Below are positions 1 through 9,257 of a stretch of DNA of 64,000 bases, piece after piece. The stretch is taken from assembly GCF_021735925.1 (NCBI RefSeq), contig NZ_WMEA01000004.1, positions 248,001 to 312,000 of the forward strand, written 5' to 3'. The translations under genes were made by a program, and so were the position numbers. Source of the DNA: Loktanella sp. M215. GTDB taxonomy: Bacteria > Pseudomonadota > Alphaproteobacteria > Rhodobacterales > Rhodobacteraceae. The notes beneath the pieces are model-generated. The model saw only the letters and a program-made list of their open reading frames with translations, was not told where the DNA came from and made no database searches. Every line of letters starts with the position of its first letter. The first letter of the stretch is position 1.

Positions 1-834
1 GCCACCCTCATCCGATCCGATCGCATATGGCGAGCCAACGTCGTCAGAGCCTGCGGCCAAGGTGTTGTTTTTGCCCTTGCGGTTGGTCGAACCGATCGGA
101 TGGATTGGCGGGAAGTAAAGCACGTCGAAGCCCAGATCTTTGACGTAAGGCAGGCGGTCGATGGTGGTACGGAATGTGCCGTGCTTACCTTCCGCGCCGG
201 TCGAACGGGGAAAGAGCTCGTACCACGCACTGAAGGCAGCGCGTTCGTGATCGACCCAGACTGGAACCTTGTGATCGTAGGTGCAGGCATTGGCCCGTGG
301 ACCCGCGCGGTGCATCAGCGCATCGGTCTCCTCCGACATCACGACATCCACCGCGGTCTTGCTCTTCAGCGCCTTCGCCAGCGCCGTCAACGCCTTGGCA
401 TCTGCGCCTTGCGCCGGCGTGTCGGCGATCATCAGACGCGCTTCCTCGATCTCCACTGAGACATCCTGACCGGCCGCGATCTTTTTCGCGGCATCGCGCC
501 GCCAAGTGCCCCAAACGTCACGCCAAGCGGCGATCATAAAGGTATGTGGGCCGGGCGCGTCGAAAGTGACCTCAGCCTGCCAGCGGTCATTCTTCAACGC
601 CTGCATCCGCGTTTCGGTCCACTCCGCTTGGCCGTCCGCACGGGTCAGCACCGCCGCCGCAAAGACTTCGTGACCGTCTCCGAAGACATCGGCTGAAATC
701 TCTAAGGGCCAGCCTACCACCGCCTTTGCAGCAAATCTTCCGGCATCGATCTCAGGCTTTACAGCCTCGATAACCATGCGCGAAGCTCCGAGACTTTGCA
801 GCGAACTTCGGGAAGCCTGAGGATCCAATGTCAT
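1..834 (-). CDS. glgE: GlgE maltosyltransferase, 3' part outside window
   Basis: Alpha-1,4-glucan:maltose-1-phosphate maltosyltransferase, the enzyme that extends alpha-glucans with maltosyl units made from trehalose. The frame begins at the ATG at 834 and is still open at the left edge, giving about 278 residues of a family usually 650-700 long. The block RMVIEAVKPEIDAGRF near residues 19-34 opens the N-terminal beta-sandwich domain; YELFPRSTG and YFPPIHPIG near residues 205-245 mark the start of the GH13 barrel. The catalytic residues lie outside the window. It is transcribed in the same direction as treZ and the treY remnant upstream, and has its own EcfG-like promoter. The family call is firm; activity cannot be judged from this part. 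Confidence 0.9.
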   Translation of the reverse strand, partial: MTLDPQASRSSLQSLGASRMVIEAVKPEIDAGRFAAKAVVGWPLEISADVFGDGHEVFAAAVLTRADGQAEWTETRMQALKNDRWQAEVTFDAPGPHTFMIAAWRDVWGTWRRDAAKKIAAGQDVSVEIEEARLMIADTPAQGADAKALTALAKALKSKTAVDVVMSEETDALMHRAGPRANACTYDHKVPVWVDHERAAFSAWYELFPRSTGAEGKHGTFRTTIDRLPYVKDLGFDVLYFPPIHPIGSTNRKGKNNTLAAGSDDVGSPYAIGSDEGG

Positions 835-873
835 GGGTCTATACCTTTTCAGTATCGCTTTTTACGTAGTATC

Positions 874-898
874 AATGATGTGAGACATCGTTCGTTCC
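874..898 (-). promoter_or_regulatory. EcfG-like promoter upstream of glgE
   Basis: On the minus strand GGAAC (898-894) is followed after 16 bases by CATT (877-874), 40 bases before the glgE ATG. The alphaproteobacterial general stress sigma factor EcfG recognises GGAAC-N16/17-CGTT, so the -35 matches fully and the -10 in three of four bases. The same variant precedes the SRPBCC gene at 15.8 kb. Confidence 0.5.
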
Positions 899-961
899 TT
901 AGCTCGCCCGTTTATATTGCGACAATTCAGTCTTAACGACGCCTGAGAGATGAAGACGGGA

Positions 962-1281
962 TCAATGTCCGGTTATTGGACGTGACGCTTTAGGATGGAG
1001 GAATTGCTCGCTGGCCTGTTGTCCGATCCCCACATCCCGTGCCGCTTGGGACAGTGCGCTAAATCCCGCGTTACCGCCCAGGCTCGCCTGGACTTTGTTC
1101 GGGTAAATTACGGCATAGCCATGCGTCGGTCCTGCTTGCGCCGAAAGATCGGCGACAGATAAAGGTCCCTGATCCCGTTCGGGACCAGATGCTGCAGATG
1201 ATCCTGCGCCACAGCAGTAACGCGGTCGCGCAGTTGCAGACGGAAGGTTGCGGTCAATGGAATTTTGGCTGTGTTACCCAT
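962..1281 (-). pseudogene. treY: treY remnant (maltooligosyl trehalose synthase), frameshifted and truncated
   Basis: Only about the first 85 codons of treY remain. From the ATG at 1281 the frame reads TATFRLQLRD and then LYLSPIF, both typical of the TreY N-terminus. One base is missing in the AAA run at 1144-1146; restoring it continues into AQAGPTHGYAVI and LGGNAGFSALSQAARDVGIG, again typical TreY. Beyond that the sequence no longer resembles the family and stops at 962. The intact enzyme has 700 or more residues. It overlaps the 3' end of treZ by 28 bases, the expected treZ-treY operon order, so this is the relic of a functional pair. The TreY-TreZ route from glycogen to trehalose would not work from this copy. 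Confidence 0.85.
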
Positions 1282-2993
1282 GTGCAAAATGCAAAATCGT
1301 TTGTCGGAGCGCCGAGCTGCAAACCTGCGCCATCGATTGGCCATAGATCCGGCGGCACGGCTTGGCCCAACTGCACAACGCTGTGCAATTTCCCCGCGCC
1401 GAAGGACCAGGTGACTGCCAGTGCCTTCGACCCGATGACGTGGGAACTGGCCCCAGTCTGGCCGCTGTGTAGAAGGGGCAGAACCTGTGTGCACCGCCAC
1501 GCCAGTAGGCGGGCAGTCAGATTGCGCCAGTCGTCGGCATCTTCGGGTAAGGTGTTGTAGGGTCGTGCGCTGGCAAAAGTCGCGGGGTCCAGCGGATCGG
1601 GTAGGTCACCACCGAACCCCGTAAAGGACGAGAACTCGGCCAGACGGCCCTTGCGAACGATATCAGCGAGATCGCCCTGAAAGTCGCAAAAAAAGGGGAA
1701 CGGCGTGCGCGCCCCTACTTCCTCGCCTTGAAACAGCATCGGCACGAAGGGCGCGGTCAGCAGCAGCGCATGCGCCACCCGCATCGCCTCCGGCCCGGCG
1801 AGCGCAATCAGCCGTTCACCCAGCGCGCGGTTGCCGATCTGGTCGTGCGTCTGGTTGGCGTTGACGAAGGCGTCGGGCGGCAGGTGGGCGCTGGGTGCGC
1901 CGCGCGGCGGGCCGTCATGCGGATCGTCTTGCCGGGACTGCCCCTGTGCGACGTGGCCATCGGTCAGCGCGATCGCAAGATCCCCAATGGGATCAACGGA
2001 GAAGGGGGCGTAATAGCCTTCGGCTTCTCCGGTCAGCAAGCAATGTAGGCTGTGGTGGTAGTCGTCGTTCCATTGCGCATCGGTCAAGCCCGCGTCGCGG
2101 TGATGGGACAGATTGCGTTCATCCTCTGCAATCAGATGTAAGGGGCGGGGCAGATCAAGCGCCCGAAGGCGCTTGGCCAATTCCGCCAGAAACTCGGGTG
2201 TGGAGGGGTCCTGCAATTGATGCACGGCGTCCAGCCGCAGGCCATCGACGCCGTAGTCCCTGATCCACATGATCGCGTTCTGGATGAAGAACTCGCGCAC
2301 GGGCGCCCGGGTAAAATCGATCGCAGGCCCCCACGGCGTCGCGCGGTTTGCGTCGAAGAACGCCGGGCAGATCTCGCCAAGATATGCGCCTTCAGGTCCG
2401 AAATGGTTATAGACGACGTCGAGGATTACTGAGAGGCCCAGATCATGAGCGACCTTAATAAAATTAACAAAGTCGTCGGGCGTGCCATAGCTTGGATGAG
2501 GGGCATAATGCAGTACGCCGTCGTAACCCCAGCCGTGGGCGCCGGCAAACTGGGCTATGGGCATCACTTCTACCGTATTGATGCCTAAGGCGACCAGATT
2601 CGCCAGTCGGCCGGCGGCGGCGGCAAAGGTGCCTTCTGTCGTGAACGTGCCGATATGAACTTCTGCTATGACGCTGTCGCGCCAGTCTCGCCCGGTCCAC
2701 CGGTCGCCGGACGCCAGCATCCTCGTCAGCAGGGACGGCCCGTGGACGGTTTCTTGTTGCTGGCGGGCGGCAGGGTCTGGCACGGTCTGGCCGTCGATAC
2801 TAAACCTGTAGGCCATGCCCGCCGCAGCCCTGAGGGTTAGTCTGAACGTCCCGTCTGCGGCCTTGTCCATTGGCATTTGGCGGCCGTCTAGGATGACATG
2901 CGCAACCGTGGCATCAGGGGACCAAACCGCGAACGACCAGTCGGTATCACTTAACGGGGTCGCGCCCCAAAATTGCGGCTGGCCATTCGACAT
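1254..2993 (-). CDS. treZ: malto-oligosyltrehalose trehalohydrolase TreZ
   Basis: Hydrolyses maltooligosyl-trehalose to release trehalose, the second step of the TreYZ pathway in the cytoplasm. It has 579 residues, a normal length. The N-terminal CBM48/beta-sandwich (FWGATPLSDTDWSFAVWSPD, residues 8-27) precedes a GH13 barrel with GWGYDGVLHYAPHPSYG near residue 165, VVYNHFGPEG near 205, GVDGLRLDAVH near 250 (nucleophile Asp) and LIAEDERN near 290 (acid/base Glu). The start at 2993 is chosen over an in-frame ATG 27 bases upstream because an AGGGGG Shine-Dalgarno sits 6 bases before it. The gene looks intact although its partner treY is broken, so its substrate must come from a treY elsewhere or not at all. 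Confidence 0.93.
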   Translation of the reverse strand: MSNGQPQFWGATPLSDTDWSFAVWSPDATVAHVILDGRQMPMDKAADGTFRLTLRAAAGMAYRFSIDGQTVPDPAARQQQETVHGPSLLTRMLASGDRWTGRDWRDSVIAEVHIGTFTTEGTFAAAAGRLANLVALGINTVEVMPIAQFAGAHGWGYDGVLHYAPHPSYGTPDDFVNFIKVAHDLGLSVILDVVYNHFGPEGAYLGEICPAFFDANRATPWGPAIDFTRAPVREFFIQNAIMWIRDYGVDGLRLDAVHQLQDPSTPEFLAELAKRLRALDLPRPLHLIAEDERNLSHHRDAGLTDAQWNDDYHHSLHCLLTGEAEGYYAPFSVDPIGDLAIALTDGHVAQGQSRQDDPHDGPPRGAPSAHLPPDAFVNANQTHDQIGNRALGERLIALAGPEAMRVAHALLLTAPFVPMLFQGEEVGARTPFPFFCDFQGDLADIVRKGRLAEFSSFTGFGGDLPDPLDPATFASARPYNTLPEDADDWRNLTARLLAWRCTQVLPLLHSGQTGASSHVIGSKALAVTWSFGAGKLHSVVQLGQAVPPDLWPIDGAGLQLGAPTNDFAFCTWVTQPKFH

Positions 2994-3019
2994 CTGATCC
3001 CCCTTTGAATGCTGAATCA

Positions 3020-3045
3020 AACTTCATCAGAGGAAGAGATGTTCC
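3020..3045 (-). promoter_or_regulatory. EcfG-like promoter upstream of treZ
   Basis: Minus strand GGAAC (3045-3041), 17 bases, then AGTT (3023-3020), 26 bases before the treZ ATG. It fits GGAAC-N17-nGTT of the general stress sigma factor with one -10 mismatch. The rest of the 462-base gap between treZ and the HdeA-like gene shows no coding region that I can support. Confidence 0.5.
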
Positions 3046-3455
3046 AGAAGAAAGCCCCGTGACCGCTCCGGACAGGTTGCAGCTACGTCTGCGGTGCCAC
3101 CGTTTTAGTGATACGAGCGCCTTCGACAAAATGAGCCGGGAAACCAATGGCAGGTCATCTTCGCCTGATTGCTTTATGCGGTCGAATTGGCGTGCAACAA
3201 GAAGACAGGCAACGCCTATCAGCCAGACGAGGGATTAAGAAAAACTACAAATCGCGCATTAAATGCGTATTTTGAAGCGGACCGTTTGGTTGATCTGTCA
3301 ATGTCATCTATGAGCAGAAACATTCTCTGAATATACCCGGTTTTTCAGATCTTTGGACCGCCTAAACCATTTCGCTCTCGGCAACACGCCCCGGCCGCAG
3401 GATGCTCAGCCGACAGTTTAAAAACAGGCTAGTTTATCAGGGCACTCCCATCCTG

Positions 3456-3845
3456 CTAGGATGGTTCGACGCTGTTATTGCAAATGTTGACCATTGCACG
3501 CACCATGTCCGGCGAGACCTCAGCATCGACGCCGGCATTGTCAGCGCCAGTGTTACTGTTGTCCTTCACCATAGCCGCATCGTTTGGCCGTCCTGCCACA
3601 TCGGAAGACGTCAGGTTTCCAACATCCCCGCTATCGACCCCCGCGTCCGCAGGCGGCATTTCGTTCGATCCTACAGTCATAAGATTGGCGACTGCGTTCT
3701 GCTGGGCAGTAGCTTCAAGATCTAGAAACTGCGTGCAATTCAGCGATGGATTTCCAGCACCCGTCTTGTTGCCTTGTTGAGCAAAGGCTGAGCCTGCCTG
3801 GAGAAGCGTGAGTGTTCCGACGATGGCAAACCATGACCTGTTCAT
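3456..3845 (-). CDS. HdeA-like secreted protein
   Basis: Small exported protein of 129 residues. Residues 1-22 form a signal peptide (MNRSWFAIVGTLTLLQAGSAFA) with an AFA/QQ cleavage site. The mature part has LNCTQFLDLEATAQQNAVANLM and ends VRAMVNICNN, the two cysteine-containing helices of the HdeA acid-stress chaperone family, separated by an unusually long Asp/Asn/Ala-rich linker (about residues 60-105). If the fold holds, it binds unfolded periplasmic proteins at low pH. CAGGAG lies 8 bases before the ATG. An inverted repeat (CCATCCT/AGGATGG, 3448-3464) spans the stop codon and could form an mRNA 3' hairpin. The function is inferred from a short similarity. Confidence 0.55.
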   Translation of the reverse strand: MNRSWFAIVGTLTLLQAGSAFAQQGNKTGAGNPSLNCTQFLDLEATAQQNAVANLMTVGSNEMPPADAGVDSGDVGNLTSSDVAGRPNDAAMVKDNSNTGADNAGVDAEVSPDMVRAMVNICNNSVEPS

Positions 3846-3969
3846 TGAATGTCTCCTGAGGTTGCAATATTTCGTTTACGCGTTTCAGATGGGCAACGCG
3901 TTGGAGACCTTTTCGTCGCAGTGCTGCGGCAATTCGCCTCATTCACTGACTGCTTTCATAGATCGTGCG

Positions 3970-4788
3970 TCAATAAACGTTGCTCTTGAGCAGACGCTCG
4001 GTGCCTTCCCTGATATGGCGGAGAGGGTGCCGTACCGGCATGCGCCAGGCTTGGTCCACTTTGCCATTTGTTCCATACCCCCACTTTGCGGCTTTGACAG
4101 CCTGAACGTCGGACATGATGGCAGCGTCCGGGTAATCGGCGTTGCCATTCTTCATAGGCTCGGTCAGCCCCAACGGCACGGGGCAGTCAAGGAACGCAGC
4201 AATGCCAGCTAACGTGCGGTCAGGGTCGCGAACGAGATCCTCGTAGCGAAGCACCACGACTGCGTGGAGGTAGGTGAGATCCTGCTCTGCTTGAGCGTAG
4301 GCGTCCAACCAATGATCAATCAATTCCGTAGTGGGCTTATCTACCCATTTTGCAACTGCGGCTGCCACGGCTTCAGGATGACGCAGTACCACCACGAAGT
4401 GCGCCATAGGGAATAGCTGCTGCAGAAGACGCATCCGTGTCAGATTTACCGGAGACTTTTCAACGCGCCACACGCAGTCAGGTGGAAACCAAGGATCCCA
4501 GTCTGCCATCAGGCGCTGGCGTGTGTCCCAGGTGTTAAGGGGGTGATCCTCCGTCATGTGCTGTTCCGAATCGGTGGCAAAATGCATCGGGATACCACTG
4601 CGCGCGTGATGAGGGATGGCGCCTTGCAGGTAGGCACCTTCGTTTTCGGGCACTGGAGCCTGTGTGATGGCACCCACACCGGGAATGCTGCCAATGTCAC
4701 GCGCAATGAGGCTGGTGCCCGACCTGTGCAGTCCCCCGACAAAAACATAGCGATGAGCGTGCCCTCTAGACATTTGTTCCGTATCCAT
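3970..4788 (-). CDS. sulfotransferase family protein
   Basis: Probable PAPS-dependent sulfotransferase of 272 residues. The 5'-phosphosulfate-binding loop GLHRSGTSLIARDI is near residues 19-32 and the 3'-phosphate motif VVVLRHPEAVAAAVAKW near residues 132-148, followed by a typical LRYEDLVRDP block near 180. No signal peptide or membrane segment is visible, so it is cytoplasmic. The acceptor is unknown. It is divergent from the sucrose-phosphate synthase operon 156 bases away, which makes a glycan or glycoside acceptor possible but unproven. The start at 4788 has no strong Shine-Dalgarno; the ATG at 4773 is an alternative. Confidence 0.82.
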   Translation of the reverse strand: MDTEQMSRGHAHRYVFVGGLHRSGTSLIARDIGSIPGVGAITQAPVPENEGAYLQGAIPHHARSGIPMHFATDSEQHMTEDHPLNTWDTRQRLMADWDPWFPPDCVWRVEKSPVNLTRMRLLQQLFPMAHFVVVLRHPEAVAAAVAKWVDKPTTELIDHWLDAYAQAEQDLTYLHAVVVLRYEDLVRDPDRTLAGIAAFLDCPVPLGLTEPMKNGNADYPDAAIMSDVQAVKAAKWGYGTNGKVDQAWRMPVRHPLRHIREGTERLLKSNVY

Positions 4789-4897
4789 TGGTTGAAAATT
4801 ATCAAACTTCAGGTCGCTGGCCTGAATGCAAACCTCTGAATCAATTCAGAAGTAACTAATTGGGCCACCCCAGAACGTTGTCGACATTTCTCTTTTC

Positions 4898-4922
4898 GGA
4901 ACCGGGGGGAGGGGGGGACGTT
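4898..4922 (+). promoter_or_regulatory. exact EcfG promoter of the sucrose/glycosyltransferase operon
   Basis: GGAAC (4898-4902), 16 bases, CGTT (4919-4922): a complete match to the alphaproteobacterial general stress promoter GGAAC-N16-CGTT. It lies 22 bases before the ATG of the sucrose-phosphate synthase gene. The spacer is almost pure G (two G runs split by an A), which is unusual. Confidence 0.75.
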
Positions 4923-4944
4923 ATCAGACATTAGAGGATTGCAC

Positions 4945-7029
4945 ATGCATATTTATCATCTCGCTTTGGGAGGCTGTCTGACCGCTCCACACGTCCGTTA
5001 CGGCGTGACAGAGGATACAGGGGGCCATATCTCCTACGTTCTGGGCGCTGCGACAGCACAGGCGGCACGGGCAGACGTGGCGTCGGTGACAATCGTGACG
5101 CGTGCCTTTGATGATCCTGACTTAGGAGCGGATCATAAGCAAATTTGGCAACCCGTTCAGCCAAAATTGGCGATCCGCCGGCTGCAGACATCGAATGGCA
5201 GCTATCTGGCAAAAGAAGCTCTGGCGGCGGAGTTGCCGGCTTTGCAAGCGGCATTCCTTGCGTTGCTCGCTGACCCCGCCCTGCGCCCCGACGTGATCCA
5301 TGCTCATTTTGCAGATGCTGCCATACTCGCCGCTGCAGCACAGGAAGCTTATGGTATTCCATTTATCTACACCCCCCATTCTCTGGGCATTGATAAGCTA
5401 ACCCATCTGAACGCGGCGGCTGGTCCATTGCTATTGGCGCGGATCGCGAAGGAAAAGGCGGCGCTGACCGCCGCCGATGCAATTGTCGTATCGTCGCGGG
5501 ACGAGGCGGAGCGTCAGGTCTCCGGCTACGGACTTGAGATCGACGGCAAGGTGCACCGCGTCTGGCCGGGTGTTGATCTGCTGCGGGCAGCCAGCATTGA
5601 CCGCGGCCCGGCGCACGACCTGTTGGCGGGACATCTGGATCAGCGCGACCGTCCCATCATCCTTGCCATTGCGCGGCCGGTCCGGCGCAAAAATCTCGAA
5701 CTGCTGGCGCAGACCTACGTTGATAGCCCGGCACTTCAGGCGCAGGCAAATCTGGTGATACTGGCGGGGCAACACGGGTCCGACGTAATTGAAAGCGACG
5801 AGACGGCTGCAGTCTGGGCCAGCCTGAACAGGATCCTGTCACATCCCAGCCTGGAAGGCCACGTCGCCTTGCCAGCCGCGCATAACCCGCGGGATGTGGC
5901 GACGCTTTATGCGTTTGCGCGGCAGACGCGAGGTGTCTTCGTGAACCTCGCGCTGCACGAACCCTTCGGATTAACCCTGCTGGAGGCGGCAAGTCAGGGA
6001 TTGCCGGTGATAGCGGGCAACCGTGGCGGCCCACCGGATATCCTGGCGCGGACTGGCCATGGGCGGGTAATCGACCCTACGCAACCCGTGGTGGTAGAGG
6101 CAGCGCTGCTGGAACTGCTGCGTGACCCGGTCGCCTGGGACGCTCATTCGCAAGCTGCAGAAGAAAACCTGTGGCCCTTCGACTGGAACATCTGGGCCGC
6201 AACTGTCACCGGCGTCTATGCCTCCTTGATCGCTCCTCCTGTCGTTGGATCGCGCCCCGCGTACATTTTTGGCAGTGATATCGACCACACGCTCACCGGT
6301 TCCGCCCCAGCGGCCGCAGCCTTTAACGCCTGGCACAGTAAGCGACGGGGCCTTTTTGTCGTCGCGACTGGACGCTCAATCATTGAAGCACGGCGCGTCC
6401 TGACAGACTGGAACCTGCCCGTGCCCGACGTGTTCATCACGGCCGTCGGAACAGAAATTCACGAGACCGATGCCCGGGGCCACTGGACGCTTGACCGCGA
6501 GTATGCCGCGATGTTGGACCGCGACTGGCAGCACGGTAAAGTACGGTCCTGCATTAGTGATGCAGGCATCTCCTGGCAGGCCAACGAAGAACAGCGGCGG
6601 TGGAAATTCGGATGCTACGGCACCGAGGCCGACGCCGATCGCCTGCGTTTGCGATTGCGACAGGCTGGTCTGGCGGCCCGTGTTATTGTCTCCCACGGGC
6701 AACTTATTGACGTGCTGCCGGTGAATGGTGGGAAAGGTAAGGCGCTGACGTTCCTTGCGAGGCGCTTTGGTTTGACGGCGCAAGATGTAATCGCCGCCGG
6801 AGACAGCGGCAACGATGTCGACATGCTGATGGCCTGTGGCCGTGGCATCGTCGTCGGCAACGCTTTGCCAGAGATCGGGCATCTGCGCGCGGAAAAACAC
6901 GTCTATCATGCGCGGGCCGCGCATGCCGCCGGGGTGCTGGAGGGTCTGGCCGCATTCGGTCTCTTGGATCAGCCGCGGGCGACAAATCTGTTTGGGTCCA
7001 GCTCGCAGCCGGTGCGGGTGGCGTCATGA
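4945..7029 (+). CDS. sucrose-phosphate synthase fused to sucrose-phosphate phosphatase
   Basis: Bifunctional enzyme of 694 residues making sucrose from a nucleotide glucose and fructose-6-phosphate, then removing the phosphate. Residues 1-430 are a GT-B/GT4 glycosyltransferase: GGHISYVLG near 30, HAHFADAAIL near 118, ARPVRRKNLELL near 238 and the E-x7-E motif EPFGLTLLE near 338. Residues 440-690 are a HAD phosphatase with DIDHTLTG near 444 (catalytic Asp pair) and GDSGNDVDML near 618. The start at 4945 is preferred because AGAGG lies 7 bases upstream. Sucrose is a compatible solute, which fits the stress promoter. The stop overlaps the next ATG (ATGA at 7026-7029), so the four genes to 10408 are translationally coupled. 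Confidence 0.9.
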   Translation: MHIYHLALGGCLTAPHVRYGVTEDTGGHISYVLGAATAQAARADVASVTIVTRAFDDPDLGADHKQIWQPVQPKLAIRRLQTSNGSYLAKEALAAELPALQAAFLALLADPALRPDVIHAHFADAAILAAAAQEAYGIPFIYTPHSLGIDKLTHLNAAAGPLLLARIAKEKAALTAADAIVVSSRDEAERQVSGYGLEIDGKVHRVWPGVDLLRAASIDRGPAHDLLAGHLDQRDRPIILAIARPVRRKNLELLAQTYVDSPALQAQANLVILAGQHGSDVIESDETAAVWASLNRILSHPSLEGHVALPAAHNPRDVATLYAFARQTRGVFVNLALHEPFGLTLLEAASQGLPVIAGNRGGPPDILARTGHGRVIDPTQPVVVEAALLELLRDPVAWDAHSQAAEENLWPFDWNIWAATVTGVYASLIAPPVVGSRPAYIFGSDIDHTLTGSAPAAAAFNAWHSKRRGLFVVATGRSIIEARRVLTDWNLPVPDVFITAVGTEIHETDARGHWTLDREYAAMLDRDWQHGKVRSCISDAGISWQANEEQRRWKFGCYGTEADADRLRLRLRQAGLAARVIVSHGQLIDVLPVNGGKGKALTFLARRFGLTAQDVIAAGDSGNDVDMLMACGRGIVVGNALPEIGHLRAEKHVYHARAAHAAGVLEGLAAFGLLDQPRATNLFGSSSQPVRVAS

Positions 7030-8219
7030 ATGTGCGCGCCGGAATGGTCCCACCTGCCACGGCACCCGTCGGGTATTTCGTGCACCACCAGGGCCGGGGC
7101 CATGCCGAGCGGTGTGCCGCCATCGTCAATGCCATGCCACGGCAACGGCCGGTGACAATCTTCTGCGCCCGTGACGACATCTTTCCGCCCCTGCGTGCAG
7201 GTACCGAAGTGGTCAGGATCCCCTCGATGTTCGAGGCGACCGGCCATGAGACGGCGCATGACTTCACCGCGCAGCCTGATACGGTGCACTGTGCGCCTCT
7301 CGGCTGGCCCGGGATCCGGCAGGCTATGGGCACGATGGCCCATTGGTTCATGACGTCCAACCCTGCGTTGATGATCTGTGACGTCTCTGCGGAAGTAGCG
7401 CAGCTGGCACGGTTGTGTTCCGTACCGCACGTGAAGGTGTTGCAACACGGATTGCGTAGCGATCCGGGTCACCGCGCCGCTTACGTCGGGGCCGCTGGAT
7501 TGCTCGTCCCCAGTGCCGCTTGCCTGGCGCAGGACGACTGGGACAGGGACATGTTGGCCAAGACGCTGTTTGCCGGTGGACTGGGGGTGGACACCACCTT
7601 GCCGGTACGGGACGAGGCACGGCAACGTCTGGGAATAACCGCGCAGCAAAACGTGGTGCTGGTCCTGTCTGGCGGGGGCGGCACAGGCTTTCCCTCTGCC
7701 CCGATTGCCGTGGGTGCGCGAGCCTTACCCCGCAGCCAATGGATCACGGTCGGTCAGATCGCCCGCGACTGGCACGCGACGGAGCCCCCCAATCTGCGCC
7801 ATGACGGATGGGTCGATAACGTGCCGGATTACCTGGCAGCGGCAGACTGCATCGTCGCTTCAACGGGCAACACGACCTGCCAGCATATCCTTGCAGCTGG
7901 CAAGCCTTGGGTGGCCGTGCCTGAATGGCGTTACTTCGACGAGCAGGTGGAAAAGGCCCGCGTGCTGCACCGCGCCGGTGTCGCCCATGCGGTCTCGGGC
8001 CTGCCATCATCGGTCCAGCAGTGGCGCACGGCAATGACCGCCGCACTGAACAACCATGACCCGGCGCGGCAGACTGCCTGCGTCGATGAGAACGCGGCAA
8101 CCCATACCGCTGCCTGGATCGAGACGCTGATCATGCGTCTCTGGCCCACACCTTTCACTTCATTCAAGGCGCAGGGCGGCACCGCCCCATTGGCCGATAC
8201 ACAGGAGTTTTTGTCATGA
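7026..8219 (+). CDS. glycosyltransferase, GT-B fold (GT28/MurG-like)
   Basis: Putative glycosyltransferase of 397 residues. The N-terminal VGYFVHHQGRGHAERCAAIVNAM (residues 15-37) is the glycine/histidine loop of MurG-like GT-B enzymes. The C-terminal half carries the nucleotide-sugar site pattern: VVLVLSGGGGTGF near 216, WVDNVPDYLAAADCIVASTGNTT near 262, then GKPWVAVPEW near 295. No membrane segment is seen. It is second in the sucrose-phosphate synthase operon, overlapping its neighbours on both sides by 4 bases, so it probably acts on the same pathway, for example by adding a sugar to a sucrose-derived acceptor. Donor and acceptor are not known. Confidence 0.75.
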   Translation: MNVRAGMVPPATAPVGYFVHHQGRGHAERCAAIVNAMPRQRPVTIFCARDDIFPPLRAGTEVVRIPSMFEATGHETAHDFTAQPDTVHCAPLGWPGIRQAMGTMAHWFMTSNPALMICDVSAEVAQLARLCSVPHVKVLQHGLRSDPGHRAAYVGAAGLLVPSAACLAQDDWDRDMLAKTLFAGGLGVDTTLPVRDEARQRLGITAQQNVVLVLSGGGGTGFPSAPIAVGARALPRSQWITVGQIARDWHATEPPNLRHDGWVDNVPDYLAAADCIVASTGNTTCQHILAAGKPWVAVPEWRYFDEQVEKARVLHRAGVAHAVSGLPSSVQQWRTAMTAALNNHDPARQTACVDENAATHTAAWIETLIMRLWPTPFTSFKAQGGTAPLADTQEFLS

Positions 8220-9257
8220 CCGCACCCCATCTCGCTAGCGATGCACCCGTTTCCGTTTTGACCCTCGCCCGTGGGCGAGACAAGCATTTGCGCAATGTGA
8301 TTTTAGGCTTGGCCCAGCAGACCCGGCAACCTGCCGAGCTGATCATCGGTGTCATGCAGAATGACCTCTATACCGACCTGCCCGACACGGACTTTCCGGT
8401 ACGTCAGGTTTTGATCGAAGGGGGGCGCCCTGCCGCTGGCCCGGGCCCGCAATTCTGTCGCGGCCAAAGCTGTGGGCGAGATGCTGATCTTCCTCGACGT
8501 TGATTGCATCCCGGCGCCGCGGCTGGTGGCAGACTACGCGACACAAATGACCGCCGCCGATGGATTGTTCATGGGTGAGGTTATGTATCTGCCGGCCGGC
8601 GCGGCAGCTGCAGGCTGGGACTACGAAACCTTCAACGCCATCGCGGTGCGTCATTCGGACCGGCAGGGACCGCCAGAAGAGCCGCGTCGCGCCTGCGCGG
8701 ACTACCGTTGCTTCTGGTCGTTGAACTTTGCCATGTCGCGCAACGCCTGGGACCGAGCCGGAGGTTTTGATGAACGGTTCGAGGGCTATGGCGGTGAGGA
8801 TACCGATTTTGGCCGCACTTTGTCAGAAATACAGATGCCGATCTGGTGGATCCGCGGCGCCAGGGTGTTCCACCAGTATCACCAGCACTGCATGCCACCC
8901 ATCCATCACGTTGCCTCAGTGATCCGCAACAGCGAACTGTTTGCGAGCAAATGGGGGCATCGCACGATGGAACACTGGCTACACGCCTTCCGCATGATGG
9001 GCCTGATCGAGAATTGCCGCACCGGACTGCGTATCCTGCGTGAACCCGACGCCGACGACTTCGCTTTGTGCCGTCAGGCCGAGGACATGCCCTATGCCGC
9101 AACCGGTCGCGTTATCCGTATTCTCGAGGACCGCGAGCGTACGCAGCAGGGTCTCGCCCCAACAGACGAAAGCATGAGGGACCGCATCGCAGCGATGCAC
9201 CGCGATCAAGATGACCTGTTGACCCCCCCGTCAACCCGCAGCGTCGCGGCCGAGTGA
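8216..9257 (+). pseudogene. family 2 glycosyltransferase, one-base frameshift in a G6 run
   Basis: Glycosyltransferase of the GT2/GT27 type with about 346 residues once the frame is restored. The start VSVLTLARGRDKHLRNVILGL and the inner LIFLDVDCIP (DxD metal site), then GGFDERFEGYGGEDTDFG (acceptor-side ED motif), place it in the family. The 5' part (8216 on) runs out of frame at GGGGGG (8420-8425): removing one G gives EGGALPLARARNSVAAKAVGEM and joins the long 3' frame that ends at 9257. This is either a sequencing or assembly error in a homopolymer or a real slip-prone site. It starts by ATGA overlap with the gene before and its TGA overlaps the next ATG. Confidence 0.82.
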
